Below are positions 36,581-45,187 of a DNA stretch of 64,000 nucleotides, in pieces. The notes beneath the pieces were generated by a model that saw nothing but the letters and a program-made list of their open reading frames with translations, was not told the DNA's origin and did not search any database. The translations under genes and the position numbers were made by a program. Source of the DNA: Micromonospora acroterricola (lineage in GTDB: Bacteria; Actinomycetota; Actinomycetes; Mycobacteriales; Micromonosporaceae); NCBI RefSeq assembly GCF_003172955.1, contig NZ_QGKR01000149.1, forward strand, positions 1 to 64,000, written 5' to 3'. Numbering within the stretch: the first letter of the stretch is position 1; each line of letters opens with the position of its first letter.

Positions 36581-39145
36581 ATGGATGATCGGTACGACTC
36601 GTACTGTGCGGTCGACCCGCTCTTCTACGACTCGCTGTCGACGGCGGCGTCGACGGCGCCCCGATACGCGGCCGACCGCCCGCTGCCCGCCGGCTGGGAG
36701 CGCGAGACCAAGGACGACTGGCTGGTGTACGGGCCGGTCGGCGGCACCCTCCCCCAGCAGGGCTGGAAGATCCACATCTCCGCTCGGCTCGACAACGCCG
36801 AACGGGTGCTCACCCGGGTTCTCGACTACTGCCAGGCCCGGGACATCCCGGTCAAGCACCTGCGCGGTCCGCGGCTGCTCCTGATGCGCAACAGCAAGTA
36901 CGCCCGGCGCGGCAGCAGCGGCAAGTTCATCACCGTCTACCCGCGCGACGACGCCGAGCTGGAGCTGACCGCGAAGGAGCTGGCCGACCTGCTCGACGGC
37001 GAGCCGGGGCCGTACGTGCTCAGCGACCTGCGCTACGGCGCCGGCCCCGTGCACCTGCGCTACGGCGGTTTCGCCGCCCGGTACTGCCTCTCCCCCGACG
37101 GCCAGGTCGTCCCGGCGATCGAGGACCAGCACGGCCGGCTCGTCCCGGACCGGCGCGATCCGGTGTTCCACGTGCCCGAGTGGGTCACCCTGCCGGACTT
37201 CCTCGCCCCGCACCTGGCCGCCCGCAACGCCACCACCACCGGCGACCTGCCGTACCGGATCGAGAAGGTCATCCACTTCTCCAACGGCGGCGGGCTGTAC
37301 GAGGCCCGGGACACCCGCACCGATGAGCGGGTGGTGTTGAAGGAGGCCCGCCCGCACGCCGGGCTGGACTCCACCGGCACCGACGCGGTGACCCGGCTGC
37401 ACCGCGAGGCCGAGATGCTGACCCGGCTGGCGGACGTGCCGCACCTGGTGCGCGTGCACGACCAGTTCACCCTCGGCGAGCACGAGTTCCTGGCTCTGGC
37501 GTACGTCGACGCCCGCCCACTCAACCGGCTGATCGTGGAGCGGCACCCGCTCGTGCACCTGGACGCCGACCGGGCCGCCTACACCCGCTGGGCGCTCGAC
37601 GTGGACCGGCAGGTGTCCGAGGCGCTGGCGGCGATCCACGCCCACGGCGTCGTCTACGGCGACCTGCACATGTTCAACATCCTGGTGGCCGAGGACGGCA
37701 CCGTCACGCTGGTCGACTTCGAGGTGGCGGCACCGCTGGAGGAGGCGACCCGGCCCGCGCTGCGCAACCAGGCGTTCGCCGCCCCGCGCGACCGCACCGG
37801 GTTCGACGTGGACCGGTACGCGCTGGCCTGCCTGCGGCTGGCCCTGTTCCTGCCGCTGACCGCCATGCTGCGGCTGGCCCCGGGCAAGGGCGCGCACCTG
37901 GCCGACGTGATCGCGGAGCACTTCCCGGTGCCACGGGCCCTGCTGGACGAGGCGGTCGCCGTACTCGACGGGACGCCCGACGCTGCGGCGCGCACCGCCC
38001 CCCGGCTCGAACCGGGCACCCTGGAGATCGACCCGGACGACTGGCCGGGGCTGCGTGACCGGCTCGCCGCCGCGATCGTCGCCAGCGCCACCCCACACCG
38101 TGACGACCGGCTCTTCCCCGGCGACATCCAGCAGTTCACGGGCGCCGACGGCGGGCTGAACGTCGCACACGGCGCGGCCGGGGTGCTCTGGGCGCTGCAC
38201 GCGACCGGCGCGGGCGTCGATCCCGAGCACGAGCGGTGGCTCGTCGACCGGGTCCGCGAACCGGCCTCCGGCACCCGGCTCGGCTTCTACGACGGGCTGC
38301 ACGGCATCGCGTACGTGCTGGACCGCCTGGGCCGGCACGAGGAGGCGCTGCGCCTGCTCGACGCCTGCCTCGCCGAGCCGTGGCACGCCCTCGGCGCCGA
38401 CCTGGCCAGCGGCCTGTCCGGCGTCGCACTGAACCTCGCCCACTTCGCGGACACCACCGGGGACCGTCGCTACCTCGACGCCGCCCGGCAGGCGGCCAGC
38501 CTGGTCACCGAACGGCTCGGCCCGGTGGACTCGGTTCCGGAGATCAGCGGTGGCCGCAACCCGTGGGCGGGGCTGACCCGCGGCGGCGCCGGGATCGCCC
38601 TGATGCTGCTGCGGATGTACGAGCGCGACGGCGATCCGGCGCTGCTGGACCACGCGGGCACCGCGTTGCGGCAGGACCTGCGCCGGTGCGTGCTGCGGGA
38701 GGCCGGTCACCTTGAGGTCAACGAGGGGTGGCGGACGATGCCGTACCTCGCGCACGGCAGCGTGGGCGTCGGGCTGGTGCTCGACCAATACCTGGCGCAC
38801 CGGGCCGACGAGGAGCTGGGCGACGCGGCGCGGGCCATCCGGCGCTGCGCGGACTTCCCGTTCTACGCCCAGTCGGGCCTGTTCGCCGGGCGCGCCGGGA
38901 TCGTCGCCTACCTCGCCGAGCGCGGCGAGCTGGACCAGGCCCGTGACCAGGGCCGGCTGCTGAGCTGGCACGCCCTGCCGTACCGGGGACTGCCCGCCTT
39001 CCCGGGCGAGCAGTTGCTGCGCCTGTCCATGGACCTCGCCACCGGGACCGCGGGGGTACTGACCGCGCTGGCGGCGACCCGCCCGGAGCGCACCGTACGA
39101 CTGCCGTTCCTCACGCCGCGCACCGACGGGGCGGCCGGCGACTGA
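36581..39145 (+). CDS. ramC: Class III lanthipeptide synthetase LanKC (RamC/AmfT-like)
   Basis: 854 residues with the three-part LanKC layout. The N-terminal lyase-like region (about 1-215) is followed by a Ser/Thr-kinase-like domain (about 220-500) with VVLKEARPH (Lys ~250), catalytic loop HGVVYGDLHMFN (~357) and metal motif LVDFEVAA (DFE), then a C-terminal LanC-like cyclase (about 515-854) with HGAAGVLWAL, GFYDGLHGIAYVL and AHGSVGVGLVL but without the zinc Cys/His set, as in class III. It phosphorylates Ser residues of the precursor, eliminates and cyclises to form (labionin/)lanthionine rings. ATG 36581 has GGAGG 8 nt upstream; an in-frame GTG at 36563 lacks one. It lies directly before the precursor genes. 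Confidence 0.95.
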   Translation: MDDRYDSYCAVDPLFYDSLSTAASTAPRYAADRPLPAGWERETKDDWLVYGPVGGTLPQQGWKIHISARLDNAERVLTRVLDYCQARDIPVKHLRGPRLLLMRNSKYARRGSSGKFITVYPRDDAELELTAKELADLLDGEPGPYVLSDLRYGAGPVHLRYGGFAARYCLSPDGQVVPAIEDQHGRLVPDRRDPVFHVPEWVTLPDFLAPHLAARNATTTGDLPYRIEKVIHFSNGGGLYEARDTRTDERVVLKEARPHAGLDSTGTDAVTRLHREAEMLTRLADVPHLVRVHDQFTLGEHEFLALAYVDARPLNRLIVERHPLVHLDADRAAYTRWALDVDRQVSEALAAIHAHGVVYGDLHMFNILVAEDGTVTLVDFEVAAPLEEATRPALRNQAFAAPRDRTGFDVDRYALACLRLALFLPLTAMLRLAPGKGAHLADVIAEHFPVPRALLDEAVAVLDGTPDAAARTAPRLEPGTLEIDPDDWPGLRDRLAAAIVASATPHRDDRLFPGDIQQFTGADGGLNVAHGAAGVLWALHATGAGVDPEHERWLVDRVREPASGTRLGFYDGLHGIAYVLDRLGRHEEALRLLDACLAEPWHALGADLASGLSGVALNLAHFADTTGDRRYLDAARQAASLVTERLGPVDSVPEISGGRNPWAGLTRGGAGIALMLLRMYERDGDPALLDHAGTALRQDLRRCVLREAGHLEVNEGWRTMPYLAHGSVGVGLVLDQYLAHRADEELGDAARAIRRCADFPFYAQSGLFAGRAGIVAYLAERGELDQARDQGRLLSWHALPYRGLPAFPGEQLLRLSMDLATGTAGVLTALAATRPERTVRLPFLTPRTDGAAGD

Positions 39146-39221
39146 CCGGCACACACCAGCTCCCCGGGGGTCACTCCGGGTGAAACCGAACACCGCGAGA
39201 CGACGAGGGAGGTGAACACGA

Positions 39222-39341
39222 ATGGCTCTGCTGGACCTCCAGGGAATGGAGCTGCCGGCCGCCGAGCGGACCGGTGGCGGCAGCCAGGCCAGCCTGCTGC
39301 TCTGCGGCGACAGCTCGCTGAGCATCACCACCTGCAACTGA
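39222..39341 (+). CDS. ramS1: SapB-type class III lanthipeptide precursor 1 (RamS/AmfS-like)
   Basis: 39 residues. The leader MALLDLQGMELPAAER carries the LLDLQ helix motif recognised by LanKC enzymes. The C-terminal core reads TGGGSQ followed by ASLLLCGDSSLSITTCN; the latter 17 residues are identical to the C-terminal part of SapB, the surfactant that lets aerial hyphae leave the aqueous medium in Streptomyces coelicolor. Two SSLSITTC-type Ser-Ser...Cys units would form the two rings. GAGGGAGG lies about 8 nt upstream. Differs from the second precursor only at residue 13 (Ala). Confidence 0.95.
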   Translation: MALLDLQGMELPAAERTGGGSQASLLLCGDSSLSITTCN

Positions 39342-39416
39342 CGCCGACGGTCACCGCAGCGGTGACCGCGGCCCACCGAACCAGAACCCAACCGACGACC
39401 GGAAAGAGGTAAGGAC

Positions 39417-39536
39417 ATGGCTCTTCTCGACCTTCAGGGGATGGAACTGCCCACCGCCGAGCGCACCGGTGGCGGCAGCCAGGCCAGCCTGCTGCTCTGC
39501 GGCGACAGCTCGCTGAGCATCACCACCTGCAACTGA
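39417..39536 (+). CDS. ramS2: SapB-type class III lanthipeptide precursor 2 (RamS/AmfS-like)
   Basis: 39 residues, identical to precursor 1 except Thr for Ala at position 13 in the leader; the core peptide is the same. The DNA of the last ~70 bases is identical between the copies, while the leader codons vary synonymously, indicating a recent duplication or conversion. AGAGGTAAGG lies upstream. The ABC transporter genes follow 65 nt downstream. Confidence 0.95.
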   Translation: MALLDLQGMELPTAERTGGGSQASLLLCGDSSLSITTCN

Positions 39537-39601
39537 CGCCGAGTTCGTCTGGTCCCGGGCCGGTTCCCACCGGCCCGGGGCCGCGCTCATGGGAGGGGTG
39601 G

Positions 39602-41269
39602 ATGACGCCAGCCGACCGGCTCCTGCTGCGGGCCGTCCGCGCCGCCGGCTGGTGGACGCCGGCGCTGCTGGTCGTCACGCTGGCCGGGGTCGCCGCCGAG
39701 CTTGCGCTGCCGGCCGTCCTCGGCCGCGCCGTCGACGCCGCGGTCGGCTCCGCCCCGACGTCCGGGCCGTACGGCTGGCTCCCCGTGGTCGCCGGGCTCG
39801 TCGCGGTCATCGTGGTCACCGGCGCGCTGCGCGACTACGGCACCGGCGTCGCCGCCGCCCGGTCCACCGCCAGCCTGCGCCACCTGCTCGTGCGGCACGT
39901 CTTCGCCCTGGACCCCCGGCGCGCGGCCCGACACCCGGTCGGCGAGCTGGTGGGCCGGCTGGTGGGACAGGTGGCCGACGCGGGGCAGGCGGCCCCGACG
40001 GCCGTGCTGGCCGTCACCGCCACGGTGCCGCCGCTGGGCAGCCTGGTGGCGCTCACCCTCATCGACCCGTGGCTCGGCCTCACCTTCGTCGCCGGGCTGG
40101 TGATCCTGGGGGTGCTGCTGCGGACCTTCGTCGCCGACGCCTCGGCCGCGGTCGCCGGCTACCAGCAGGCGCAGGGGCTGCTCGCCGGACGGCTGGTCGA
40201 GGCCCTGGCCGGGGCGCGGACCATCGCCGCCGCCGGCACCGCCGACCGGGAGGTGGACCGGATCCTGGCGCCGGTCGACGCGCTGCGCGAACACGGCGCG
40301 CGAACCTGGTCGGTGCTGGCCCGCGCGGCCGCCCGCGGCGCCGTGGTCAGCCCCCTGCTCCAGCTCGCCGTGGTGGCGGTGGGCGGGCTCGCACTCGCCG
40401 CCGGCCGGCTCACCCCGGGTGAACTGCTGGCCGCCGTGCAGTACGCGGCCCTCGGTGCGGGGCTGGGCACCGTGGTCAGCACGCTGAACAAGCTGGTCCG
40501 GGCACGGGCCGGCTGTCGCCGGGCGACCGACGTGCTCGGCGAGCCGGTCCGCCGCTACGGCACCCGGGCGCTGCCGGCGGGGCCGGGCGAGCTGCGGCTG
40601 TGCGGGGTCACCGTGCGGTCCGACGACGGACGGCCCCTGCTCGACCGGGTCGACCTGCACGTCCCCGGTGGGGCACTGCTCGCCGTGGTCGGCCCGTCCG
40701 GGTCCGGCAAGTCCCTGCTGGCGGCCGTGGCGGGCCGGCTGCGCGACCCCGACGAGGGCGAGGTACGCCTGGACGGGGTGCCACTGCCCGAGCTGACGCA
40801 CACGGCTCTGCACACCGCGGTGGGCTACGGGTTCGAACGGCCGGTGCTGGTCGGTGCGACGGTCCGCGAGGCCGTCGGGCACGGCCGGGACCCGGTGCCG
40901 ACGGCACGGGCGGCGGCCATCCACGACTTCGTCGAGCGGTTGCCCGTCCGCTACGACACCGAGTTGGCCGACGTCGCGATGTCGGGTGGGGAGCGGCAGC
41001 GCCTCGGTCTGGCCCGCGCGATGCGCGCCGACCGCCTGCTCATCCTCGACGACGCCCTGTCCAGCCTGGACACCGTCACCGCCTACCGGGTCGGCCAGGC
41101 GTTGACCGCCGCGGCGGACCGGCGTACCCGGGTGGTGGTCGGCTACCGCGTGCCGACCGCCGCCGCGGCGGACCTGGTCGTGTGGCTGGACGGCGGGCGG
41201 GTGCGCGCGGTCGGTCCGCACCTGCTGCTGTGGGCCGACCCGGCGTACCGGGCGGTGTTCCGGTCGTGA
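39602..41269 (+). CDS. ramA: ABC exporter half-transporter, degenerate-site partner (RamA-like)
   Basis: 555 residues. The membrane domain (about 1-310, six hydrophobic spans) is fused to an ATPase domain with Walker A VVGPSGSGKS, signature MSGGERQR and Walker B LLILDDAL. The catalytic Glu after Walker B is Asp, and the H-loop His is replaced (VVVGYRVP instead of AHR), so this NBD probably forms the non-hydrolysing site of a heterodimer. It should export the SapB-like peptide together with the next gene. GGGAGGGG precedes ATG 39602; its stop overlaps the next start (GTGA). Confidence 0.9.
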   Translation: MTPADRLLLRAVRAAGWWTPALLVVTLAGVAAELALPAVLGRAVDAAVGSAPTSGPYGWLPVVAGLVAVIVVTGALRDYGTGVAAARSTASLRHLLVRHVFALDPRRAARHPVGELVGRLVGQVADAGQAAPTAVLAVTATVPPLGSLVALTLIDPWLGLTFVAGLVILGVLLRTFVADASAAVAGYQQAQGLLAGRLVEALAGARTIAAAGTADREVDRILAPVDALREHGARTWSVLARAAARGAVVSPLLQLAVVAVGGLALAAGRLTPGELLAAVQYAALGAGLGTVVSTLNKLVRARAGCRRATDVLGEPVRRYGTRALPAGPGELRLCGVTVRSDDGRPLLDRVDLHVPGGALLAVVGPSGSGKSLLAAVAGRLRDPDEGEVRLDGVPLPELTHTALHTAVGYGFERPVLVGATVREAVGHGRDPVPTARAAAIHDFVERLPVRYDTELADVAMSGGERQRLGLARAMRADRLLILDDALSSLDTVTAYRVGQALTAAADRRTRVVVGYRVPTAAAADLVVWLDGGRVRAVGPHLLLWADPAYRAVFRS

Positions 41270-43065
41270 CCACGGTCGGCGCGGTGGTGCGGGCGGCGCT
41301 GCGGGGCCGGCGGGCGGCGCTGTGGCGGCTGGCCGGGTGGTCGGTGGCCGAGTCGCTGCCGGCGGCGGCCGCGGGCCTGCTGACCGCACGGGCGGTGGAC
41401 GACGGCTTCCTGGCGGGCCGGCCCCTGGCCGGGCTGCTCTGGCTGGCCCTGCTGGGCGGGGCCGTGCTGGTCGGCGCGTACGGCACCGCCCGTGCCTACG
41501 CGCTGCTCGGGGACGTCGTCGAGCCGTTCCGCGACGAGCTGCTGCACCGGGTGGTCGCCGCCGCGGTCGGGCAGGCGACGGCCGCCGGCGGCCGCGCCGA
41601 CGACGCCGTGGTGGCCCGGCTGACCCATCAGGTGGAGCTGGTCCGGGACACCTGGGCGGGCCTGCTGATGGTGATCCGCGGGTTCCTGTTCGCCGCGGGC
41701 GCCGCCCTGATCGGTCTGGTCTCGCTGGCCGCGCCGGTCGCGTTGGTGGTGGCCGTGCCGGTGCTCGCCGGGCTGGGCCTGTTCGTCGTGGCGCTACCGG
41801 CGATGGTCGCGCGGCAGCGGCAGTACGTGCTGGCCGACGAACGGCTGGGTCGGGTCGCGGTGACCGCCGTGTCCGGGCACCGCGACGTCGTCGCCAGCGG
41901 CGCCCGGGACCGGACGGCCGACTGGGTCGGCGAGCAGGTGGACGCCCAGGCGCGGGTGGAGCGCCGGCTGGCCACCATGGCCGCCACCCGGGCCCTGAGC
42001 CTGGCCGTCGGCGGGTGGCTGCCGGTGCTGGCGGTGCTGCTCTCCGCCCGCTGGCTGGTCGAGCAGGGCCTCGGCCCGGGGGCGGTGCTGGGCGCGCTGA
42101 TCTACGTGGTGCGCGGGGTGCAGCCGGCGCTGCACACGCTGGTGCAGGGGGTGGCCGCCGGTGGGCTGCGCTTCGCCGTCACCCTCGACCGGCTGCTGCG
42201 CACCAGCGCCCACCTCGACGCCGTTCACGAACGCCCGGTCGCCACGGTGACCGCGCCGCGCGCGAGCACCGCCACGCCGGCCCTGTCGCTGCGGGGTGTC
42301 ACCTTCCGGTACGGGCCGTGCGCGGCACCGGTGCTCGACGGCTTCGACCTCGACGTACCCGACGGCGACCACCTCGCGATCGTCGGCGCCAGCGGGATCG
42401 GCAAGTCCACACTGGCCAACCTGGTCGCCGGCATCCTGCACCCGCAGGCCGGGCGGGTCCACCTCGGTGGCCTGCCGGTTGCCGGCGCGAGCCCGGCCGA
42501 GCTGGCCCGGCGGCGGGTGCTCATCCCGCAGGAGGCGTACGTCTTCACCGCGCCCGTGCGGGACAACCTGGCGTACCTGCGCCCCGACGTACCGCAGGAG
42601 GTGCTGGAGCGGGCGGTGGCCCGGCTGGGCCTGGGCGGGCTGGTGCGGCGGCTCGGCGGCTACGACGCGACCCTGCGCCCGGCGGATCTCTCCGCCGGTG
42701 AGCGGCAGCAGGTCGCCCTGCTGCGGGCCTGGCTGTCGCCGGCCCGGCTGGTGATCCTCGACGAGGCGACCTGTCACCTGGACCCGCCGACCGAGGCGCG
42801 CCTGGAGCGGGCCTTCGCCGAGCGGCCGGGGACCCTGGTGGTGATCGCGCACCGGGTCAGCTCGGCGCTGCGCGCCCGCCGGGTGCTGCTGCTGGACGGC
42901 GCCAGCGCGCTGCTGGACGACCACGAGGGGCTGCTGGAACGCTCCGCCACCTACCGTGAGCTTGTCGGGTATTGGACAGACGGCCCGGAGCGGGTCAGAT
43001 CCAGCCCGACTCCCGTGCGATCCGGACGGCGTCCAGACGGGTCCGCGCACCCGTCTTGGCCATGA
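41266..43065 (+). CDS. ramB: ABC exporter half-transporter, active-site partner (RamB-like)
   Basis: 599 residues. Six-span membrane domain (about 1-320) plus ATPase domain with Walker A VGASGIGKST, signature LSAGERQQ, intact Walker B VILDEATCHLD and H-loop VVIAHRVSS. It pairs with the preceding degenerate half-transporter, as RamA/RamB and AmfA/AmfB do. The GTG start overlaps the previous stop. The final ~24 codons overlap the 3' end of the convergent LuxR gene by 71 bp. Confidence 0.92.
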   Translation: MTTVGAVVRAALRGRRAALWRLAGWSVAESLPAAAAGLLTARAVDDGFLAGRPLAGLLWLALLGGAVLVGAYGTARAYALLGDVVEPFRDELLHRVVAAAVGQATAAGGRADDAVVARLTHQVELVRDTWAGLLMVIRGFLFAAGAALIGLVSLAAPVALVVAVPVLAGLGLFVVALPAMVARQRQYVLADERLGRVAVTAVSGHRDVVASGARDRTADWVGEQVDAQARVERRLATMAATRALSLAVGGWLPVLAVLLSARWLVEQGLGPGAVLGALIYVVRGVQPALHTLVQGVAAGGLRFAVTLDRLLRTSAHLDAVHERPVATVTAPRASTATPALSLRGVTFRYGPCAAPVLDGFDLDVPDGDHLAIVGASGIGKSTLANLVAGILHPQAGRVHLGGLPVAGASPAELARRRVLIPQEAYVFTAPVRDNLAYLRPDVPQEVLERAVARLGLGGLVRRLGGYDATLRPADLSAGERQQVALLRAWLSPARLVILDEATCHLDPPTEARLERAFAERPGTLVVIAHRVSSALRARRVLLLDGASALLDDHEGLLERSATYRELVGYWTDGPERVRSSPTPVRSGRRPDGSAHPSWP

Positions 43066-43612
43066 TGCGCGACAGGTGGTTGCGCACCGTCCCCGCCGAC
43101 AGGGCCAGCTTCCGTGCGATCTCCCGCACCGGATGGCCCTCGGCCACGATGTCCAGCACCTCCCGCTCGCGCGGGGTCAACGGGTTGTCGTGCCCGTCGA
43201 GCGCGGCCACCACCAGGTCGGGATCGAGGACGACCTCCCCGGCGGCGAGGTCACGGACGCCGTCGGCGATCCGGCCCGGCGCGACATCCCGGCCGAGGAG
43301 ACCGACGTGGCGGCCGTGCTCGGCGATCAGCGGGCTCAGCCGGGCCGCCCGGCGCGGCTCGACCAGCATCAGCAGGCGAGCGCCGTCGTCCCGCAGGGAC
43401 GCGAGGTCGGGGGTCAGCCGGCACAGCTCGTCGGTCGGCAGGATCCGCACGTCGAGCACGGCGACGTCCGGACGCTCGGCCCGCACGGCCGCCCAGAAGC
43501 CGTCCGGCGTGTCCGTCTCCCCCACGACGTCGATGCCGGCCTCGGTGCGGAGGTAGTGGGCGAGGGCACCCCGGACCAGCTCGCCCTGTAGGGCGAGCAC
43601 TGTTCGGACCAT
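42995..43612 (-). CDS. LuxR/NarL-type regulator with atypical receiver (RamR-like)
   Basis: 205 residues. The C-terminal LuxR HTH is intact (NPLTPREREVLDIVAEGHPVREIARKL, SAGTVRNHLSRIMAKTGA). The N-terminal domain has a receiver fold with the phospho-acceptor-like Asp in VAVLDVRILP, but the acidic pair after strand 1 is lost (VLALQGELVRG) and the conserved Lys is absent (LLGRDV), so phosphorylation is doubtful. ATG 43612 begins the domain; the longer frame upstream is non-coding. It is convergent with the exporter gene. RamR/AmfR regulators control SapB clusters, so this is a probable cluster activator (inference). Confidence 0.85.
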   Translation of the reverse strand: MVRTVLALQGELVRGALAHYLRTEAGIDVVGETDTPDGFWAAVRAERPDVAVLDVRILPTDELCRLTPDLASLRDDGARLLMLVEPRRAARLSPLIAEHGRHVGLLGRDVAPGRIADGVRDLAAGEVVLDPDLVVAALDGHDNPLTPREREVLDIVAEGHPVREIARKLALSAGTVRNHLSRIMAKTGARTRLDAVRIARESGWI

Positions 43613-43731
43613 CCCGATCCCCCCATCGTGGACCCCCGTCCGCTGACAATGTGTACGCGTGGAAGCACACGCAGTTAGGGATCCTAGGACAGTGCGTCGC
43701 TTTGCAACAGGCCGGTCACAGTCTGGCGACC

Positions 43732-44403
43732 TCAGATCCAGCCGGCGTCCTGCGCCCGGCGGACCGCCTCCCAACGATTGCGGGCACCGGTCTTGCGCAG
43801 GAGGGTCGACATGTGGTTGCGAACGGTGCCAGGGGCCAGGAAGAGCGCCTCGGCGATCTCCTTCGACCGCAGTCCCCGCGCCGCCGCCGCGGCGACCTCG
43901 CGTTCGCGATCGGTCAGCGGGTTGACCGACGCCTCGATGGCGGCCAGCGCCGCGAGCGGGTCGATCCGGCGTTGCCCCCGGGCGACCGCCCGCAACTGAC
44001 AGAGCAGGTCGGACGGTGGCACGTCCTTCGCGATGACGCCACGCACCCGATCACGGAGCGCCCGGCGCAGCATCCGCGGGGTACGCCGGCCGGTCAGCAG
44101 GACGACGACACAGCCCGGCGCGTCGACGCGCAGACGTGCCATCAACGCCGGCAGGTCGTCGAGCACGTCGAGATCGGCCAGCACCAGGTCGGCCGCCCGG
44201 TCACCGGCCAGGCCCGACACGTCCCCGGACGGGTCGACCTCTCCCACCACCGCGAAGTCGGCAGCCGCGTCCAGCACCGACACCAGGACACCGCGCAGCA
44301 GGCCCGGCGCCCCGACGACCGCCACCCGGACCACCGACCGTGGCCCCGCCTCCGACGAGGAGCCCGGGTCCCGACCACGAAGCGACGACAGGCTGGCTGC
44401 CAT
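43732..44403 (-). CDS. LuxR/NarL-type regulator with atypical receiver, second copy
   Basis: 223 residues. The LuxR HTH NPLTDREREVAAAAARGLRSKE...GTVRNHMSTLLRKTGA is intact and similar to the neighbour. In the receiver the acidic pair is replaced (VAVVGAPGLLRG), while the Asp in LVLADLDVLDD and Lys in GVIAKDV remain. GGAGGAGG lies upstream of ATG 44403. It precedes the other regulator by 119 nt on the same strand; the two look like diverged duplicates and may act together on the lanthipeptide genes. Confidence 0.85.
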   Translation of the reverse strand: MAASLSSLRGRDPGSSSEAGPRSVVRVAVVGAPGLLRGVLVSVLDAAADFAVVGEVDPSGDVSGLAGDRAADLVLADLDVLDDLPALMARLRVDAPGCVVVLLTGRRTPRMLRRALRDRVRGVIAKDVPPSDLLCQLRAVARGQRRIDPLAALAAIEASVNPLTDREREVAAAAARGLRSKEIAEALFLAPGTVRNHMSTLLRKTGARNRWEAVRRAQDAGWI

Positions 44404-44596
44404 GGCCCTCCTCCAGCGGACACCACGGGCTTGCGGCGCAACCGGCCGGCGAACACCCACCGGACGGCGCCTCCGCCCGGTGCGGACATCTGACCTGGGC
44501 GATCCTCGAACAGGATAGGGCGTTACCGGCCGGTCCGCTCAGCGGCGCATCCGTGTCGGGGCCGCAGCGAGGCCGCGCCACGGGAGTCGTCCACGG

Positions 44597-45169
44597 CTAG
44601 CGGTTCCTCGAGACGACCCGCTTGAGAGCCAGGTAGGCGACCCCTCCGGCCAGCACCCAGGGCGCGGCCACGATGATCGGGTCGAGCGGGTGGTGCACAC
44701 GGTCCGCCCGCTTGCCGCGCAGGCGCGAGGAGAGGCCGTGGTGGGTGAACTCGCTCAGAACGCCGGTCTCGGTGATCGGGTTGTCGGGGTGGCGGGACGC
44801 GAACGAGCGGAGAGTGCTCTCCACCGCGTCCACCCGGTCCGCCGCGAGCAGGAGCAGCCAGTGGGCCGCCCGGCCCTCGCTGTACGTGCGGTAGGAGTAC
44901 CGGCGGATCACCCCGGAGAGTCCCTTGGGCGGGCACGAGGTGCCGAAGACCGGGGTGAGGAACTTGTGCTCGATCGACATCTCCCGCGGCCACTTCTCGG
45001 GCTGCCGCTCCGGGAACTCCCAGTGCGCGCCGTTGAGGTTCGGGTCGAACCGCTCCTTCGGCACCGAGGGGCGGTCCTCGGGGTCGAGGTCGACGCCCCA
45101 CCCGGGGATCCGGGCACGCAGCTCGTCGCTGGATTCGGCCAGTTTCGGCTTGTCCGGTGTGTAGGGCAT
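44597..45169 (-). CDS. Hypothetical protein with C-terminal membrane helix
   Basis: 190 residues, not recognised as a named family. The N-terminal half is polar and rich in Pro/Trp/Glu (PGWGVDLDPEDRPSVPKERFD, HWEFPERQPEKWP). A hydrophobic segment (DPIIVAAPWVLAGGVAYLAL) near residues 162-182, followed by basic residues, suggests a tail anchor with the bulk of the protein on one side of the membrane. It begins only 18 nt after the formaldehyde-dehydrogenase-like gene on the same strand, so the two are probably one operon. Confidence 0.75.
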   Translation of the reverse strand: MPYTPDKPKLAESSDELRARIPGWGVDLDPEDRPSVPKERFDPNLNGAHWEFPERQPEKWPREMSIEHKFLTPVFGTSCPPKGLSGVIRRYSYRTYSEGRAAHWLLLLAADRVDAVESTLRSFASRHPDNPITETGVLSEFTHHGLSSRLRGKRADRVHHPLDPIIVAAPWVLAGGVAYLALKRVVSRNR

Positions 45170-45187
45170 GGTCGGGCTCCCGGTCGG

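Noticed and set aside
36512-39418. 968-codon open frame on the minus strand opposite the lanthipeptide synthetase
   Set aside because: It is a shadow caused by GC-rich third positions; the protein is Gly/Arg/Val/Gln-biased with no motif, while the plus strand has complete LanKC motifs.
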